From the NCBI GenBank assembly GCA_964023275.1, contig OZ029915.1, positions 39,999,238 through 40,063,237 on the forward strand: 64,000 bases of DNA. Reading direction: 5' to 3'. Under the pieces are notes generated by a model that saw only the letters and a program-made list of their open reading frames with translations, made no database searches and was not told where the DNA came from. The translations under genes and the position numbers were made by a program. Each line of letters opens with the position of its first letter. Positions within the stretch are counted from its first letter, which is position 1. This document shows, piece by piece, positions 34,554 through 47,627 of this stretch. The stretch is from Norana najaformis (lineage: Eukaryota; Annelida; Clitellata; Crassiclitellata; Hormogastridae).

Positions 34554-34684
34554 TTGGGCGCCAGTACAGAGGGGCAAATGGGGCACTGAATTCTCCTTCC
34601 AGGAATTTACTTCTAAACACACCAGGCTGATGACGACGAATTTCGTATTTTGCCCCTCCTGCACAGATTTCGACTGGCGCCCAT
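34554..34684. mobile_element. MITE-like element with 10-bp TIRs
   Basis: The left end GGGCGCCAGT (from 34556) and right end ACTGGCGCCC (to 34682) are exact inverted repeats. Internally GGGGCAAAT is mirrored by ATTTTGCCCC. CTATGC precedes the left end and follows the right end, a possible 6-bp target duplication. No coding capacity. Confidence 0.6.
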
Positions 34685-35362
34685 CTATGCATGCAGCATG
34701 AAGCAGGCCTTGGTTACATTCCAACTATAGGAACAAGAGAGGCAGTTGATACAACGTAGGCCTACATGCAGCAGGTATATGCAGAACCGAGCTGGACAGA
34801 CGATGTATGCTGTTGCCAACTTATAAGTCTGCAAATCGCCATTATTCATTGGTTTATCTTTATAGAACTATGTAATAATAATAACCAATTTAGGCAAAGC
34901 ATATAGGCCTAATCTAGAGAAAACTACAGGCTAGGTATCGGCCCCATATGTAGGTTCTGTATCCCTGTAACAGATAAGCCTCCAGTCGCTTCCTCTCTCA
35001 AATTTAGCAATCGCTCCTTAATCTGAGCCGCACCGGCTTTTTTAGAACGAAGTCTCGAAAGACCTCGTCATATCGCTAATCCTCCCTTTTCATCTATCAA
35101 CCTGAGTTCTCCTCCGCTTGTCTCTCTTATGGAATGTTTCACTCCAGACTGAAAACCGAATTTCTCATAATTATAATCATAATTATAGTCATAATCATAA
35201 TCTTATCCTGAACTCGATCCTGGACCGCATTATGACCATCGTTAACATAACTGCTTCCCACCAAAGCAACGCATTGTAGGCCTATCCTCCGGCCCAACTC
35301 CACGATTCTGACCTATCACCGAAGCCCACCCAACAACCTGCCTCTAGCGGACTCGATTTGAT

Positions 35363-35430
35363 ATAGCGCCGGTTGATAAGCTGGTCTCCCGTGACGCAGC
35401 TTTGTCTGTAGCTGAGAAATTTAGGTGATT
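35363..35430 (+). mobile_element. LINE (TACGAT-tailed family) 3' end, diverged
   Basis: Blocks TAGCGCCGGTTGATAAGCTGG, CGTGACGCAGCTTTG and GAGAAATTTAGGTGA keep the family order with heavy divergence. Confidence 0.5.
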
Positions 35431-36175
35431 TTCAATACGTTTATATCCAATTTGCAAATACATGCACAAACTTCTTCCATATTCTGCTCTAGTCTTTATA
35501 GCAGATCTTATTTTAGCCCAAAAGTAGACTATACAGGCCTAGACAATTGTTTCTCATACATTGCTCACCCAACGAAGAGCGTCGACAGTTTCTACGCGAA
35601 AAGTAGGGTCTGCTGCTTCTGGTTCGTGCGCGCCAATTTATAACTGAACCTTTAAACGGCTTTGAAAATTGTCATCAAAGCAGTTACTAAGCATGTTGGC
35701 ATCTTAAAAGAGGTTGAACGAAATCAACGTGTATGTGTAGGCCTGATGTACTGATGTAGCCTACCTACAAGGGCGAGGCATAATAATGCTAGCTTGGCCT
35801 ATTGTTATCATTTATCCATTTACATATTTGTGCACGGACTGTTAGTTAGTGCTTGGACACCGCATAGTAAAAGGGGAGAGTATTACTTGTAATGTTTTGA
35901 TTTGCTGTCAATAAAAGCGCTATATAAATTCATTTCACTTACCCACGTAAACAAAACAACCAAAAACTTCCTGTAGCTTCGGACATGGTGGCGTAGCTTT
36001 CGGAACGAGGAAATGAACGAACGGACATTGGTTTTTGAATGAGTCACGTTTGGAGTAGAATCAGCTTCGTTGTTATTGTTGTGTTGTTTTTCGCGCTAGA
36101 CTTGTCTGGCCTTTCAGTCAGTGTACGATGACTGCCGGGGAAATCGTGCGAGACTTCAGTCCATCAGGTAGGAGT

Positions 36176-36230
36176 TCTGTTTGGGGGCGGGACAGTTGAT
36201 TTTGATTGGTGCCCCTCTTATATGAGTCGA
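36176..36230 (+). promoter_or_regulatory. candidate promoter of first GCNT gene
   Basis: GC-rich word TCTGTTTGGGGGCGG (36176-36190), inverted CCAAT (GATTGGTG, about 36204-36211) and a weak TATA-like CTTATATGAG (about 36217-36226) lie 130-180 bp upstream of the ATG. The first word is identical to one in the ENOSF1 promoter. The flanks are CpG-rich compared with the gene body. Confidence 0.45.
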
Positions 36231-36358
36231 ATGGCGGATTTAAGAATTTGCAGTTCGTGACACACAGTCATTACAAGGGAAAGGTCGTTCCGTTGGTATA
36301 TGCTGATTGCTTCAGAAAATTCGTATTCTACAATTCGTAATAAGTGTTGGAAATCAGG

Positions 36359-39300
36359 ATGGTCAGCTGGAGACGAACTTTGCTTCAATGTTTTCTACTG
36401 CTGGTCATGGTCGCAGTAGTGGTATTCGTTTATAGTGCTGCAACCTTGCGTCTGAAAGAAGAGGGAGTACTTGTGTTCACCAGTACAACATCTAGCTCAT
36501 GGGATCACTTGAGAGATGCTATTTCACGTAAATTGACTTCAAATTTCAGTCATCTCGATGGATTCAGATTTTCTGACAGTAAGTCAGATAAATCGCAGTT
36601 ACTAGTACCTGAATATGAGAGAAAAACAAATTTTAATTTAAAAACAACAACAATATCCGTTACAAACAGCAAATCAACACCAGCACGTCATGACATCAAA
36701 ACGACTATCACGAGTTCTTCAGTCGCGCAAGAGCACTTCTGGACTTCCATTCAGCAACATAATCTGACCATTGGTGACATTCCAAAAGTTAGAGTTAAGC
36801 CTGTGAATTGTGCAAAGTTACTTCGAGGTGATGCTACAGAACAAGTAAAAGCTCACATCTATCAGAAGCACCATCCAAAAGTTATAACTTCCAACAAAGA
36901 AATTTATGAAAAGGCAGTGAATTGCCCAAAGTTTATTTATGAACGTCGGTACATCCAGAAGCCTATTTCTGATGAAGAAGCGGAATTTCCGCTTGCATTC
37001 AGTATTCTTTTATTTAAGGATGTGGAACAATTTGAAAGGCTACTTCGAGCTATCTACCGTCCCCAGAATTTCTACTGTATTCATGTTGACAAGAATTCTA
37101 AGAAAGCTGTTCATAAGGCTGTGTTGGCTATTGTTAAGTGTTTTAAAAACATCTTTATGGCTCCAGAACAGTTTGCGGTTGAGTGGGGCACCTTCTCTAT
37201 CTTGGAGCCAGAACTAAGTTGCATGAAGGAGCTGCTCAGGTATAAGAAATGGAAGTACTTTATCAATCTCACAGGACAGGAATTTCCACTGAAAACAAAT
37301 TGGGAAATCGTTCAGATACTGAAAATTTTCAATGGAGCCAATAATTTGGAAGGTACTGTGAAAAGGTTAGTATAGCTGATTTAAGTAGCCTATGATACCT
37401 GCTTTGCATTTCTGTTCCTAATCTGCCGTGTAAGTTGGCACTGTATCATCATATTTTGTTTTTTACTTGCTTTTTCAGTCAAAATACAAGTTTCTCTGTG
37501 TCTAGAGTGACACTTCTCTTGCAGTATGGACATATACGGTCGTCTTTTGCAATGTGTTCTTGTACTTGCAGACTTCTTTGGTAATTGAGCTCGTGACTTG
37601 GAGGTTTTTCTTCAATTCTGCCATGGATTTAGTGTAGTTTTGGAAGTATTTGGGCACTGTCTATAATTAAAGCTCAGCTGCCTCTGTAAACAGGTTATCC
37701 CTAAACTGTATAAGTAAAAGTTGTTTTACGCCTTCTGTGACCAGGAAATCACGATTTTGGTCATGCAGGATCTTCAGCGTGGCATCTGCCATCTATTATG
37801 AAGAGGTTTTTATCACTGGGTGACCAACCAGTTGACCTACGGATGAACAATTGCCTCTTGGATGGGCCCAACAGCCTGAGAGATATCTGAATGAGGTGCA
37901 CTTTCAATGACTGTGACCATTCAGCTTTTGTCGTTCCCCCCCTCAGAGGAAAATGGACCAGGACCTTTGGTCATAGAACCAAATGTTAACCATGGACAAG
38001 AGACACTTGGTATCATTCACCTGTAGAAGAAGTTGTTGTTTTTAGCAAAACGCATTTGGGCTACAGTAGTAAGGAGTGCCTTCCAGAGGTATGTGAACTT
38101 AGAAGGCACTCCTTAAGCACACAGATTATTCTTTGCATGCATTAGTATTTTCATGCTGTGATACAACAAATTTGAAAATAACTACATGTAATGGCAGATC
38201 AAGGTGAAGAAATTAAGTCAAAATTTCCAAGGTGTGTAATACGGAATTTCATCAAGAATTTAATACTGAACACATAAAAGGACTGCAGTAGTTAAGAAGA
38301 GCCAGTGCATATGAACTACTCATTATGTTTGGGCCTGATCATCATAGCATTTTTAACTAGAAATAACAAAAACAATAGTTTTTAGAACAATGAGTAGCTT
38401 ATGCATCTGTCTGTTTTTTGTGTCTGAAACAGGTGTTCCTAATTTTTGCTTACTGACAATTGAAGCTGACAGGAATATTTTTACAAGTAACGTTGTTAAG
38501 AATTTTTATTTTTAGGCGTAATACTGAAAGAACTGCCAGTAAGCCACCTACACCAGCTAATATCACACTCACAAAGGGATCAGTGCACATTGTGGCTACA
38601 AGAAAGTTTATTCAGTATGTCATTTACAATGAAACATCGCTAAAGTTTCGTGAATGGGTTAAGGATACCTACGTTCCTGATGAAACGTACTTTACATCCC
38701 TGAACTTCAATCCTCACCTGCAAGTTCCCGGTTCTTATCTTGGTTAGTTTCTGAAAATACAATTATTATTGGTAGATGCATCAAACTGTTTGACATAATA
38801 CCTGTTTTACATTCACCTGTTCCCAGCACTGTAACTCTTGAATTTAATTGGAAAAATTGTATTCCAAAAAAATTCTTCTGAAAATTTCTTATATGTGCCT
38901 CAGCAAAGTAATTGCTGAAGCATGAAATATTTGACATAATGTTTGTGGCTTTGACTGCCGCAGGGACTAACAAATTGAACTCTAGAATAGGTTCATTTAG
39001 TGTTCGTAATGTGTTTTCCCAGCATCAGAGTTTTGCACGCATATGGTACTTTTTAATCAGTCCTGGATTTTGGTTTAAGTAGGATATTACTGGCTATCAC
39101 AGAAGGTTGTTTTGCAGTCACCTGTTGCCACTTGAGAGTTATTGTAATGTACAGTAGTATGAACAGACATTTGTGACCTGCTGAGAGGAAATGTACCAAA
39201 CTTGGGAGTGTTTTTACAGAGAAAATCAAGTTTCAATATATATATATATATATATATATAGTGTCATTTTTCACATCTTTGGACTTTTAGTTTGATAGAT

Positions 39301-41354
39301 TTCAGAGGACATATTGATATAAAATTTTGCACATTTGTCCCAATGACATCAACAAACCTCAAGGTATATTTAGTCCAGAAACCCTTGATTTTGTATTTTT
39401 TCTCCCAGCAGGTGATATTCATATAACACTAATCCAACATTGAGCACAGTGGTATTAAACATTTCTGATGGAATGACATTAAGGGTACTAGGAGTTAAAA
39501 GGAGTTATCAGGAGTTAACATCATAAGCTACTAGGTAACCTGTTCCAATGTGATTGGTTAACCAGTGCAAACCAGTGCAGTGGTACGATTTGCTTTCCTA
39601 TTTACCAAAAATTCTGTTGGCAGGATTTCTCAGAATAGTCTGTGTTTAATTATTCTGCTGTTATTTATGGCTTTCTGTAGGTTTTCAGTCTTTGTTCCTA
39701 CACTTTTCAGGTCTTTTACCGCATGCTGTATATTGTATTTCGTTACATATGTATAAATGCGTATATCGTTATGTGCTGTATAAGTGATGCACTGAGACAT
39801 TACAAACGTATATTGAGCCTCAAAGGTATCGGAATTATTGCAGCTTCATTGCAACAACAGTAAATTTATTTCAGAGGCAACTTTTGGAAATGAATATGTA
39901 TGCACTGAACCTTGACAGCCAGTAAGGAATAGGGGCTTAAATTCTTAAAGATGTTTTCTGGTGCATGACAGGGCATTTGATAACAAGCATCTTTTCCAAG
40001 AATTGCACAGATGAAAAGTAGAAATGTTGTACCACTTCTGTTGAAGCCTGCTTTAGTTTCAATCACAGTTCAGTGCAAGTTGATAAATTCCATTTGACAA
40101 TCACCATGTGTCAAATTGCTTGAAATAAATTACTGTCATCACAGCTATCCCAGTGTCACTGCAGTTGAGGCCAACGTACTGGCTGGTCTATTTATGAATG
40201 TAGTGTGTGAACCTGTTGATGCGATGTTGTTGGGGACATCAAAACAGCATGTAAACCAGGCCATGTGTAAACAAAATATTGCTGAAATAAACTAAACTAT
40301 TCTCTAATGTCCTAAAATATTCTGTAACTAAATCGATACACACTCACTTACATTTGACTCTGCCATTATTAAATAAGGCATGCTAAAAATACCTAAACAT
40401 ATGTAGCTTGAAAAAGTGCAGTATGTCTTACCAAAACAGCAATGAAAAGAAAAAGGAAATGAACCTTAAAGAGCATGTTTACATTATTAAGAACAATATG
40501 TCGTTAGAAATATCCATAAGTGGCTTAAAAGCTATTTGTACCATAATTGCTTTTGTTGTTCGACTGCTGTGATGCACCTATGCCTACGATTCCTCACTCA
40601 ACTGACTGAGATATGGCATGTTAACAAATGCAAAACTTACTTACTTATTTGTTCGATTTAATTAACTCCGGGTAACGACCTTGGGCAAGTTGTTTACGCA
40701 CACGTGCCTCTGTCACCAAGCAGTATAATTTGGTACCGGCGTAAGCTGGGAAGTAAACGGCAAGTCCTGCGATACACTGGCCCCGTGTCCAGGACCTTGG
40801 GATTCGTCCATTGCCGGCTCACGGCCATAGAAAAGGAGATGAGCGCCTCCCTATGTTCCTCAGGAACGGGAAAGGACTTTACTTTTTTTTTTTATTAAAT
40901 ATAAACAGAAGAAAAATAGGCAATATTAGGAATAAAAAATAACCACAAGGAACTTTTTTGTAGTTTTTTTGCTGTTATGTATTGTATAACTGTGTATTTG
41001 TGTGCATTGTCATGATAATGACTAATGTTTTAACATTTAGGCATTCCTGAGACTGACACGGAAAAAAATCTCTTCATTACGCGTTTCAAGAACTGGGGAG
41101 ATGGTCCATTCAACTGGCCGTGCGCTGGTAAACGAGTTCGTATGGTCTGCATATTTGCTGTGCGCGATTTGCCTCTTCTTGCCAACCGTGTGGAGTTGTT
41201 TGCTAACAAATTCTACATTGATTACGAACCACTCGCGCTTGACTGTATGGAGGAACTGCATTACAACCACACTCGCATGGAAGTCCTTTATGGTCCTGAC
41301 ATCAACAGGAAATTCTATGAAGGCTTGGATTTTGTTCAGAACCATTTACAGTAA
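36359..41354 (+). CDS. beta-1,6-N-acetylglucosaminyltransferase (GCNT/Branch family), copy A, complete
   Basis: Three exons: 36359-37365, 38516-38742, 41041-41354 (1548 nt, 515 aa), GT-AG introns with phases 2 and 1. The ATG at 36359 begins MVSWRRTLLQCFLLL, a short basic tail plus a hydrophobic signal anchor (about residues 8-27), then a Ser/Thr/Lys-rich stem, as in type II Golgi enzymes. The Branch-type domain (GT14) begins near residue 210 (FPLAFSILLFKDVEQFERLL). It contains YRPQNFYCIHVDKNS, LTGQEFPLKTNWE, the catalytic-base region PDETYF (E392, aligned to the Glu of core 2 GnT), and VCIFAVRDL...FANKF. The product should add beta-1,6-GlcNAc branches to mucin-type O-glycans or polylactosamine in the Golgi; the exact acceptor cannot be told. 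Conserved Cys are visible (VNCAK, VNCPKF, YCIHVD, VKCFKN, LSCMKE, WPCAGK). Tandem paralogue of copy B at 47732-54982. Confidence 0.95.
38070..38115. repeat. perfect 14-bp hairpin in intron 1 of GCNT copy A
   Basis: TAAGGAGTGCCTTC (38070-38083) and GAAGGCACTCCTTA (38102-38115) pair perfectly around an 18-nt loop. The flanks do not extend the stem. Too short for a typical miRNA precursor, but a stable RNA structure in the pre-mRNA. Confidence 0.75.
39236..39261. repeat. (TA)n microsatellite in intron 2 of GCNT copy A
   Basis: About 12 TA units. Confidence 0.9.
40672..40892 (+). mobile_element. SINE-like element ending in a T-rich tail
   Basis: GGTAACGACCTTGGGCAAGT resembles the tRNA-distal body of animal SINEs. 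It is a CpG-rich island inside an otherwise CpG-poor intron and ends at ACTTTTTTTTTTTATT. The tRNA head is not visible. Lies in intron 2 of GCNT copy A. Confidence 0.55.
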
Positions 41355-41759
41355 TAAATTGTATTTGTTTTTCACGGAAGCGTAAAATATTGTGAATTCT
41401 GTTCAGTAAATGTTCTTGAAATATTTCAAGTATTTCATCAAGTCAGAGATGTATTTATGATGTATCTTTATGGTTGTGAGAGGTAAGCAGAACAGCTAGG
41501 TGCCACGAGTTTGTCATTTGCATGTTATTTCTACACATTTTAGTAAAAAGAAAGAGTTAACTTTGAAATGTGCATATTTTGTGTTGGTTCCCTTGTGTAT
41601 GGAAGCGTGCAATTTTGTTGCTGAATTTTGCCTTCTTTTAACTTGTTCTTGCTCTGATTTGATTTCATTTACAGTAACTCTTAAGTGGGGACTCCTTTGA
41701 GGCACTTAACAGAACATGCCTGTGCATCACATGTATGTATGTTTGTTTATAAGTATGTA

Positions 41760-41864
41760 TAATCGTAATGGTAATTCTGAGACTTCTACAACGCCCAACG
41801 AAAGCCGTGCCGCAGGGACCAGCTTATTCACAGGCGCTCAGTCAAAACAAAATTGATATGCAGG
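41760..41864 (-). mobile_element. LINE (TACGAT-tailed family) 3' end, minus copy
   Basis: Tail ATCGTAATGGTAATTC, CTACAACGCCCAACG, GGACCAGCTTATTCACAGGC. About 400 bp past the stop codon of GCNT copy A, probably inside its 3' UTR. Confidence 0.88.
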
Positions 41865-41869
41865 TAAGA

Positions 41870-44100
41870 TGTATGTATGTATGTATTCATGCGTGCATGC
41901 TTTTTTGTTTGTAAGTATGTGTAATGAAACATTTGCACGCTGCTATCTCTGGTTGCAAATTTAATATAATAGTTTCAAACCAGTTTACTATTGCTATTAG
42001 GTCTTCTGTTATTTCACTGGCTAATGCTTCCAGGGCTTTTGATATTCTTGCAAGTGTTGTGACTAAGTGTAATTATTAAGTAACTAATGTTAAAGTCAGC
42101 AGTTAAATGAAAAATAATTATGTAGTGAACGTTGGCTAACTGATACTAAATAGCAGAAGACAAAATCAGAAATTAGCATGGAAAATTTATGGCTATACAG
42201 TTAAAAATGGAAAGAAAATTTGTTTTTGGCCAAACAAACAAAATTATTTCAGTAGTTCATACTAAGCAATGAGATTAAGTCTAAATTTGGGTTATAAGTA
42301 AAACTGTAAAATGCCTTGCAGCACTGTGCCAGAATGCCTGGTGCCCAAATGTCACACCCTAGCAAGAGTTTTTTAACTTTGTGATTTGTCTGTTCATGTG
42401 TGTATGTGCTAGTATATTTCTCTTGTACACAGTACTTTGGTTCGTGAGGACTCGATTAGTGAATTTTACAATGGTGGTATGTGGCAGAATATTAGATGTA
42501 TAATTTATTGTTCACTTGTATTACCATCACTCTGATGATGCTTTGCGTAATATTTCAAGTCATTGTTTTTTGTTTGTTGCTAAATCATGTCGGTTATGGT
42601 GCGATGCCTGTAAACATTACAGAAATCACTGATATTAAAATGCTTATCAACAGTTATTTTCTAGATTGATATTTAGAGGTTTTCTGTATTTACACATATT
42701 ATTTTGGTTATGTGTGACAACTTCATTGTAAAATCAAACACCTATTGCATAGTGCAGTTGACTAATTTTAATTTTACTATCATCAGCATGAACTGAAAGT
42801 GGTTTGTACATAGTGTAATTGGTGATGTTTGCATAATATGAATGAATGTTCAGTACATCTAATAATTAATTTAAACAGTCATTTCTTTCAATAATTTTTG
42901 CAAAAAGTTTATTATAGCCCAATGTTGCGGTAGTAATTTATAATCAGTTTTAGTAGTGCAGGTTTTCTCTTCAGTTGCAGAATCTGACGTGGACTTTTTA
43001 GTCCTGAACATAGATGTGATGTGTTTGATATTAAAATGTATGATATGTGTGCAAGTAGTCATTTTCATCTTCTGAAAAGTTAACTGCATTAGAATTATTT
43101 CTGTAATGAAGCAGAAAGAAAAGAAAATCTTCATATGTTGCAAAGTTCCATTAGTATCCAGACAGCTTATTCTGTTATTGTGATTCCTGCATATCTTTTA
43201 TGTGGTCCCCATTCAGTTTTTTAGCTGTGATACTTTGTGTTTAAGCCAAGAATTTTACTGGTAAAGGACGAAATCGTTTGACATCAGAAGGATTTGATTT
43301 GACTTGTGGCAAATCGGTCTTTGTTCTTACACATTGTGTAGATGGTTGGTCAGAGTTGTGCTATACCATAATTTTCACATGCTGGTTTAACTAAACATGT
43401 TGATCTTATATTGATTGGTAGGTTTTGAATGTTTACTAATATGATGGGGGGCTTGTTTTGGGGGCTATTCAAAATTCTGTAGAAAATAAAAGCTACTGAC
43501 TATTGTTTTGACTACTGACTACATTTTGAAGGCACTAATGAATGGATATCACTTGACTTATTTCACTTTGGCACTACCTGATGATATCTGTTTCTTGTTT
43601 TGAATTTTCATATAGCCATTGGAAAATTATTTTCTCTTCAAGACATTTCATATATTTACTTGGGTTTATAGTGGAAATTTTAAGCAAGATGCGTGTTCAA
43701 GTTGTGGCTGGCTTTGGTGTATTATGTATAGATAAGGCTGACCAGACATCCTTTTTTATGGGATTGTCCCAGCTTTTGGTTGCTTTTTCGGTGTTCCAAT
43801 GAGTTTTGAAAAGTTTAAAAATGTACCAGTTTTTCAACATGCAATAATTATTACACATTATTATGTTAAATTTCGATATCCATTTTCTAGAAATCAACGT
43901 AACCTGTGTGGCCATTTGTATATTGCCTTTGGAAATGTCAGATATTATGCAGTCTTTGCCATGGTGAGTGAAGAAAATATGACACCATGATCATCTGTTA
44001 AAGTTTACTGTTTAACCCAACCTGTGCAGGTTTTTTACTTTTAAAATTGAAAACATTTGGGTAAAACTTGTGTAAAAATATGTAAAAAATTACAGATTGC
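41870..44100. other. AT-rich CpG-poor downstream region, probable extended 3' UTR of GCNT copy A
   Basis: No gene signature; the frames at 43581-43915 are unconvincing. The CpG-poor composition of the GCNT-A gene body continues to about 44.1 kb and then changes. Poly(A)-signal-like AATAAA words occur at 41353, overlapping the stop, and at about 43485. The length of the 3' UTR is inference. Confidence 0.4.
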
Positions 44101-45261
44101 AAATTTACTTTGACGTCTGAACTGTAAATGGAGTATCCCTTTCACATTTGAGGCCGTAGTACTAACTGGTCTACATAGGTATGTGAGTGTGGACCCATTA
44201 GCGTGAAGTTAACTGATGCAGCAGACTTTGATGCAATTTCTTCAATTTGTATCTCTACGCCGGTTGTTCTGAAGTAAATGATCATATTCAAAGCAAGCAC
44301 ATAGAACTGGAATTTCTGTGAAGGCGTGAAGTTCATCGATGTCAACGTTTCATAAGCAAGAAGCCGGCTCTGATGAACTTAAAAAGCTGAAGCTGAAGAA
44401 GCTTTTGCAATTCACGTGGTTCAGCATAATCACCGTTTTTGCTCATTGGGGTGCACGTCATAATTTGCCAAACAATTCAGTCCTAAATTTGCTATTTCCT
44501 GGTACAAAGCACCAGCATTTGTTGCAGCATCCTTGAGTGCGTGTTGTTGGCAAATCCCGACATATATTCAGATATGCAAGAACGATTCCTTGCAATAAAT
44601 CCTAAGGTAGGTTGGGTTAAGCAACTAGATTTACTTGACTTCAACAACGGATCGATGGGGCTAGGCCTGGTAGACTTAAATGCGATTTTGACAGCGACAT
44701 ATGCTACTGGTCTTGCATTTTTTAAAAATAAATTGTTACATCTTAAAAGAGTTACTGACCGAATTCAAGCGAATCTCTTACACCCTATGCGGCTATACCA
44801 ATGCCTGTTACAATCGCCCATCCCTGGTAAGCGGTCTGGGGTCGTCCACAAAATAGGCCTACCTACTTTGGGCCCTCTCTCCCCTTGTTCGCATATGACA
44901 TTACCTCCCCCTCGTCGAACTTAGCCGATGTCTGCCCTCTAGCGGAGTACTAATGCCTAGATCAGGCAGCCCTGTTGATCGCGCAGGGCTAACTGTGCTG
45001 TGGGGCGCGGGTTGTTTGACATAGCCACGTCCAGCAAAGGGACGGTAGATCCAACTCGTTGCAGACTGTCTGCTATTCGACTGAAGATGTTTAAAGCATA
45101 GGCTGTACTAAAAGACTGTATGTACCCATATTAGGTGCTGACATCTGTGTTAGGCATAACCCTTTCCTTCTTACCCTCAATTTGCGTAACCCTTCCATCA
45201 CCTCTGCGTAAGACCCGTCTCTGTCTCTGAGTCGCGGCTTCTAGCCTCAGCCTTTTGATGT

Positions 45262-45660
45262 GGCCTTGTGCCAGTCAGTTGCAGTCAGTATTGTTACGAG
45301 GCTAACGTGTAACATGTGCTGTTTATTATGCTGTCAGGGCTTTGCTTTTGATATACGAGTCGCCCACACATGGGCGAACGTGTCTCATATTTATGACGGT
45401 AGTTCCAAGGGTAGGCCTACGAGATGTCGAATGATGGTTCGATCCTTTACCGCAGCAGTCGTTCCACTTCTTGTTTTTGCTTTACTGTAGGCTTTCTGCT
45501 CACCATCATTCTACATCTCGTAACTCTCTGGAACTGCCGTTATTAATACATGTATGAGACGTCATTGATCCGTAAACACGTTTCGCCCATGTGAACAGCA
45601 GATGTTACACGTTAGCCACGTAACAACACGGACAGCAACTGTCTGGCTGAGAGAAGGACA
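45262..45660. repeat. long imperfect inverted repeat (foldback element)
   Basis: The left arm (about 45265-45440) and right arm (about 45500-45655) are inverted copies. GTTACGAGGCTAACGTGTAAC is mirrored at about 45600-45625, ACATGGGCGAA..CGTGT at about 45575-45600, and GAATGATGGT (45429-45438) by ACCATCATTC (45502-45511). Arms of about 160 bp, about 80% similar by eye, surround a spacer of about 60 bp. No transposase; a foldback/MITE origin is likely. Confidence 0.75.
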
Positions 45661-46411
45661 TTCTCAGGACGTTGCCCATCCGGAGATCACGAAAGAGTCA
45701 GAGTCTGATCCGGAGAGAGCTTCACTCCCTTAACGAAGCGGCGAATCCCGAAGCTTCTCTGGAGAGAACGGACACTAGACAGATATGATACGAAAAGGCT
45801 ACTTTACGTTGAGAGTGCAAGAGGCAATGATGCGGGTGGCCCTAGGCGTAATAGAACTGGCCTGGAGTCACTCCCCCCGCCAAATTGTGCACCAGACGCG
45901 ACATCCATAAGTGACTTATGTATAATAACAACCAACAGAATTGTCGGCATTAAACTGAGACAGCTGAACGAGGAAGACTGTCATTTCAAATACTCATTTT
46001 CGTGATTTGCTTGAAACATGAGATAGGTCATATTGCAGTTACTTTTCATCCTTTCATCGATGTGTTATGATTAAAATAAAAATCTGAGAACTTCCATAGC
46101 GCCACTGTTATCAGCAGTAAATTGCAAAAAGAAGCATATTAGGCCTACAAATCATCGCCTTTGATGCCCAGGCCTTAATGCCTAATGTGTTTCAATGGTA
46201 AGGTCCTAACGTTGGTCTAGGCTTAATGCATCTTTATCTTGTTCTGGTGGATTTAGGCCTCGTTCTCGGCCTGGTGGGAAATGGCCTTAGCATCGTGTGT
46301 CCTCACCCTGGCCTCATGGCAATGGTCTGGACCTTGTGAATCTTGACCACGCTAACACTGCTGGCATTTTTACTCTTGTTTCAATGCGTTTATGGTCCGT
46401 GCACCGGGATC

Positions 46412-46655
46412 TTAATCGTAATCGTAATCCCGAGATTTCTAAAGCGTCCAACGAAAGCCACATAACTGGGACCAGCGTATTCACAGGTGCTCAGTCAAAA
46501 CAAAATCGATAGGCAAAAGTGTTCGGTTCCAGGTCAAGATCCAGAGTCAGGCAGAGAGAGACAGCGTGGCGGCTACGGTGGGTGATGTTTGGGATTGGAG
46601 CGAAAAGGGGATAAGAGGAAGAAGGGGAGTCAGGATAGGATCCGTGAAAGAGGAG
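46412..46655 (-). mobile_element. LINE (TACGAT-tailed family) 3' end, minus copy
   Basis: Tail AATCGTAATCGTAATCCC, GGTGCTCAGTCAAAACAAAA, TTCCAGGTCAAGATCC and GGGTGATGTTTGGGATTGG. Accounts for the minus-strand frame at 46547-46873. Confidence 0.9.
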
Positions 46656-47065
46656 TGGCTTTGCGCCCATTCAAACGGGCATCGGTGGTGAAGGATCTCG
46701 CCCAATAAATTCACTGAAAAATGGGAAAGATCGGGGCCACATGGTTGCTTTAGAAAACGTATAGGCCTACATTCACCACCGGTATCTATCACCCGTATCG
46801 TCTTAGCTGCATGTATGTGTTCGTAGACTGGTGGAAAGATGACTGGGTTGCATGCGAATAAAGCAAAATCCATGCAGCTAGATGATAAATTGGCCTATGG
46901 TTGCCTTATTTCATATAGTCTAGACTATAAGTGACTATAATAGGCCAGAACTCAAGACTATAATTGATTAGGCTAGTACAGTTTGCAAGACTGCAAGTAT
47001 AACGGAAAGATTATGTACTTGTCGAAAGTTTTTGAGATCTTCAAAACTCTCTATACACATATCCA

Positions 47066-47282
47066 GAAATATATATATATATACATGCTTCTATAAACAT
47101 GCTTATATATACAAACATGCTTCACCATGCATACATCTATACATGCATGCATACACATCATACATACATACATACACATATATGCACACACATACAAACA
47201 CACACATACATACACACATACATGCATATATATTCCTGATTACATACATAATTACATACATACATACACATACTTATAATCA
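47066..47282. repeat. (CATA)n-rich low-complexity region
   Basis: About 215 bp of CATACATACA, CACACATA and ATATATAT mixtures. Confidence 0.9.
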
Positions 47283-47627
47283 TAAACGTAGGTTACATAC
47301 ACGCATCCTAGCCCTAAATACATAGGAATGACCACCTCAAAGCGGAGACGACGAAAGTCACGACAGAGAACTACATAGGTAGAAAGAAAAACAAGCTGTT
47401 ACTATGTGTCGCATTGCGAATAGATTTACGACTGCTTGCTTCGCCATATGGATTGAGCACGGTCATGCGTGAATTAGGCCTATGATCTAAAACAAGTTCG
47501 ACCGAAGTATTGTTGGAAATCATTGAGCGCAGCGATGTTTCAGGGTTTCGCACGCGATGCACACATGCTTATAGGTCTACCGCTGTTCGTGCAAGCGGAG
47601 TGTACTATTTCGAGCCGGACAGGGGGG

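Noticed and set aside
36128-36167. Short exon MTAGEIVRDFSPS followed by a GTAGGAG donor
   Set aside because: Possible alternative first exon but only 13 codons; GCNT copy A already has a good start at 36359. Not supportable without transcripts.
44339-44924. Two adjacent + frames (65 and 127 codons)
   Set aside because: No family resemblance; lies across a composition boundary with MITE-like sequence at its end.
46547-46873. Minus-strand 108-codon frame
   Set aside because: Overlaps the LINE 3' UTR; no domain.
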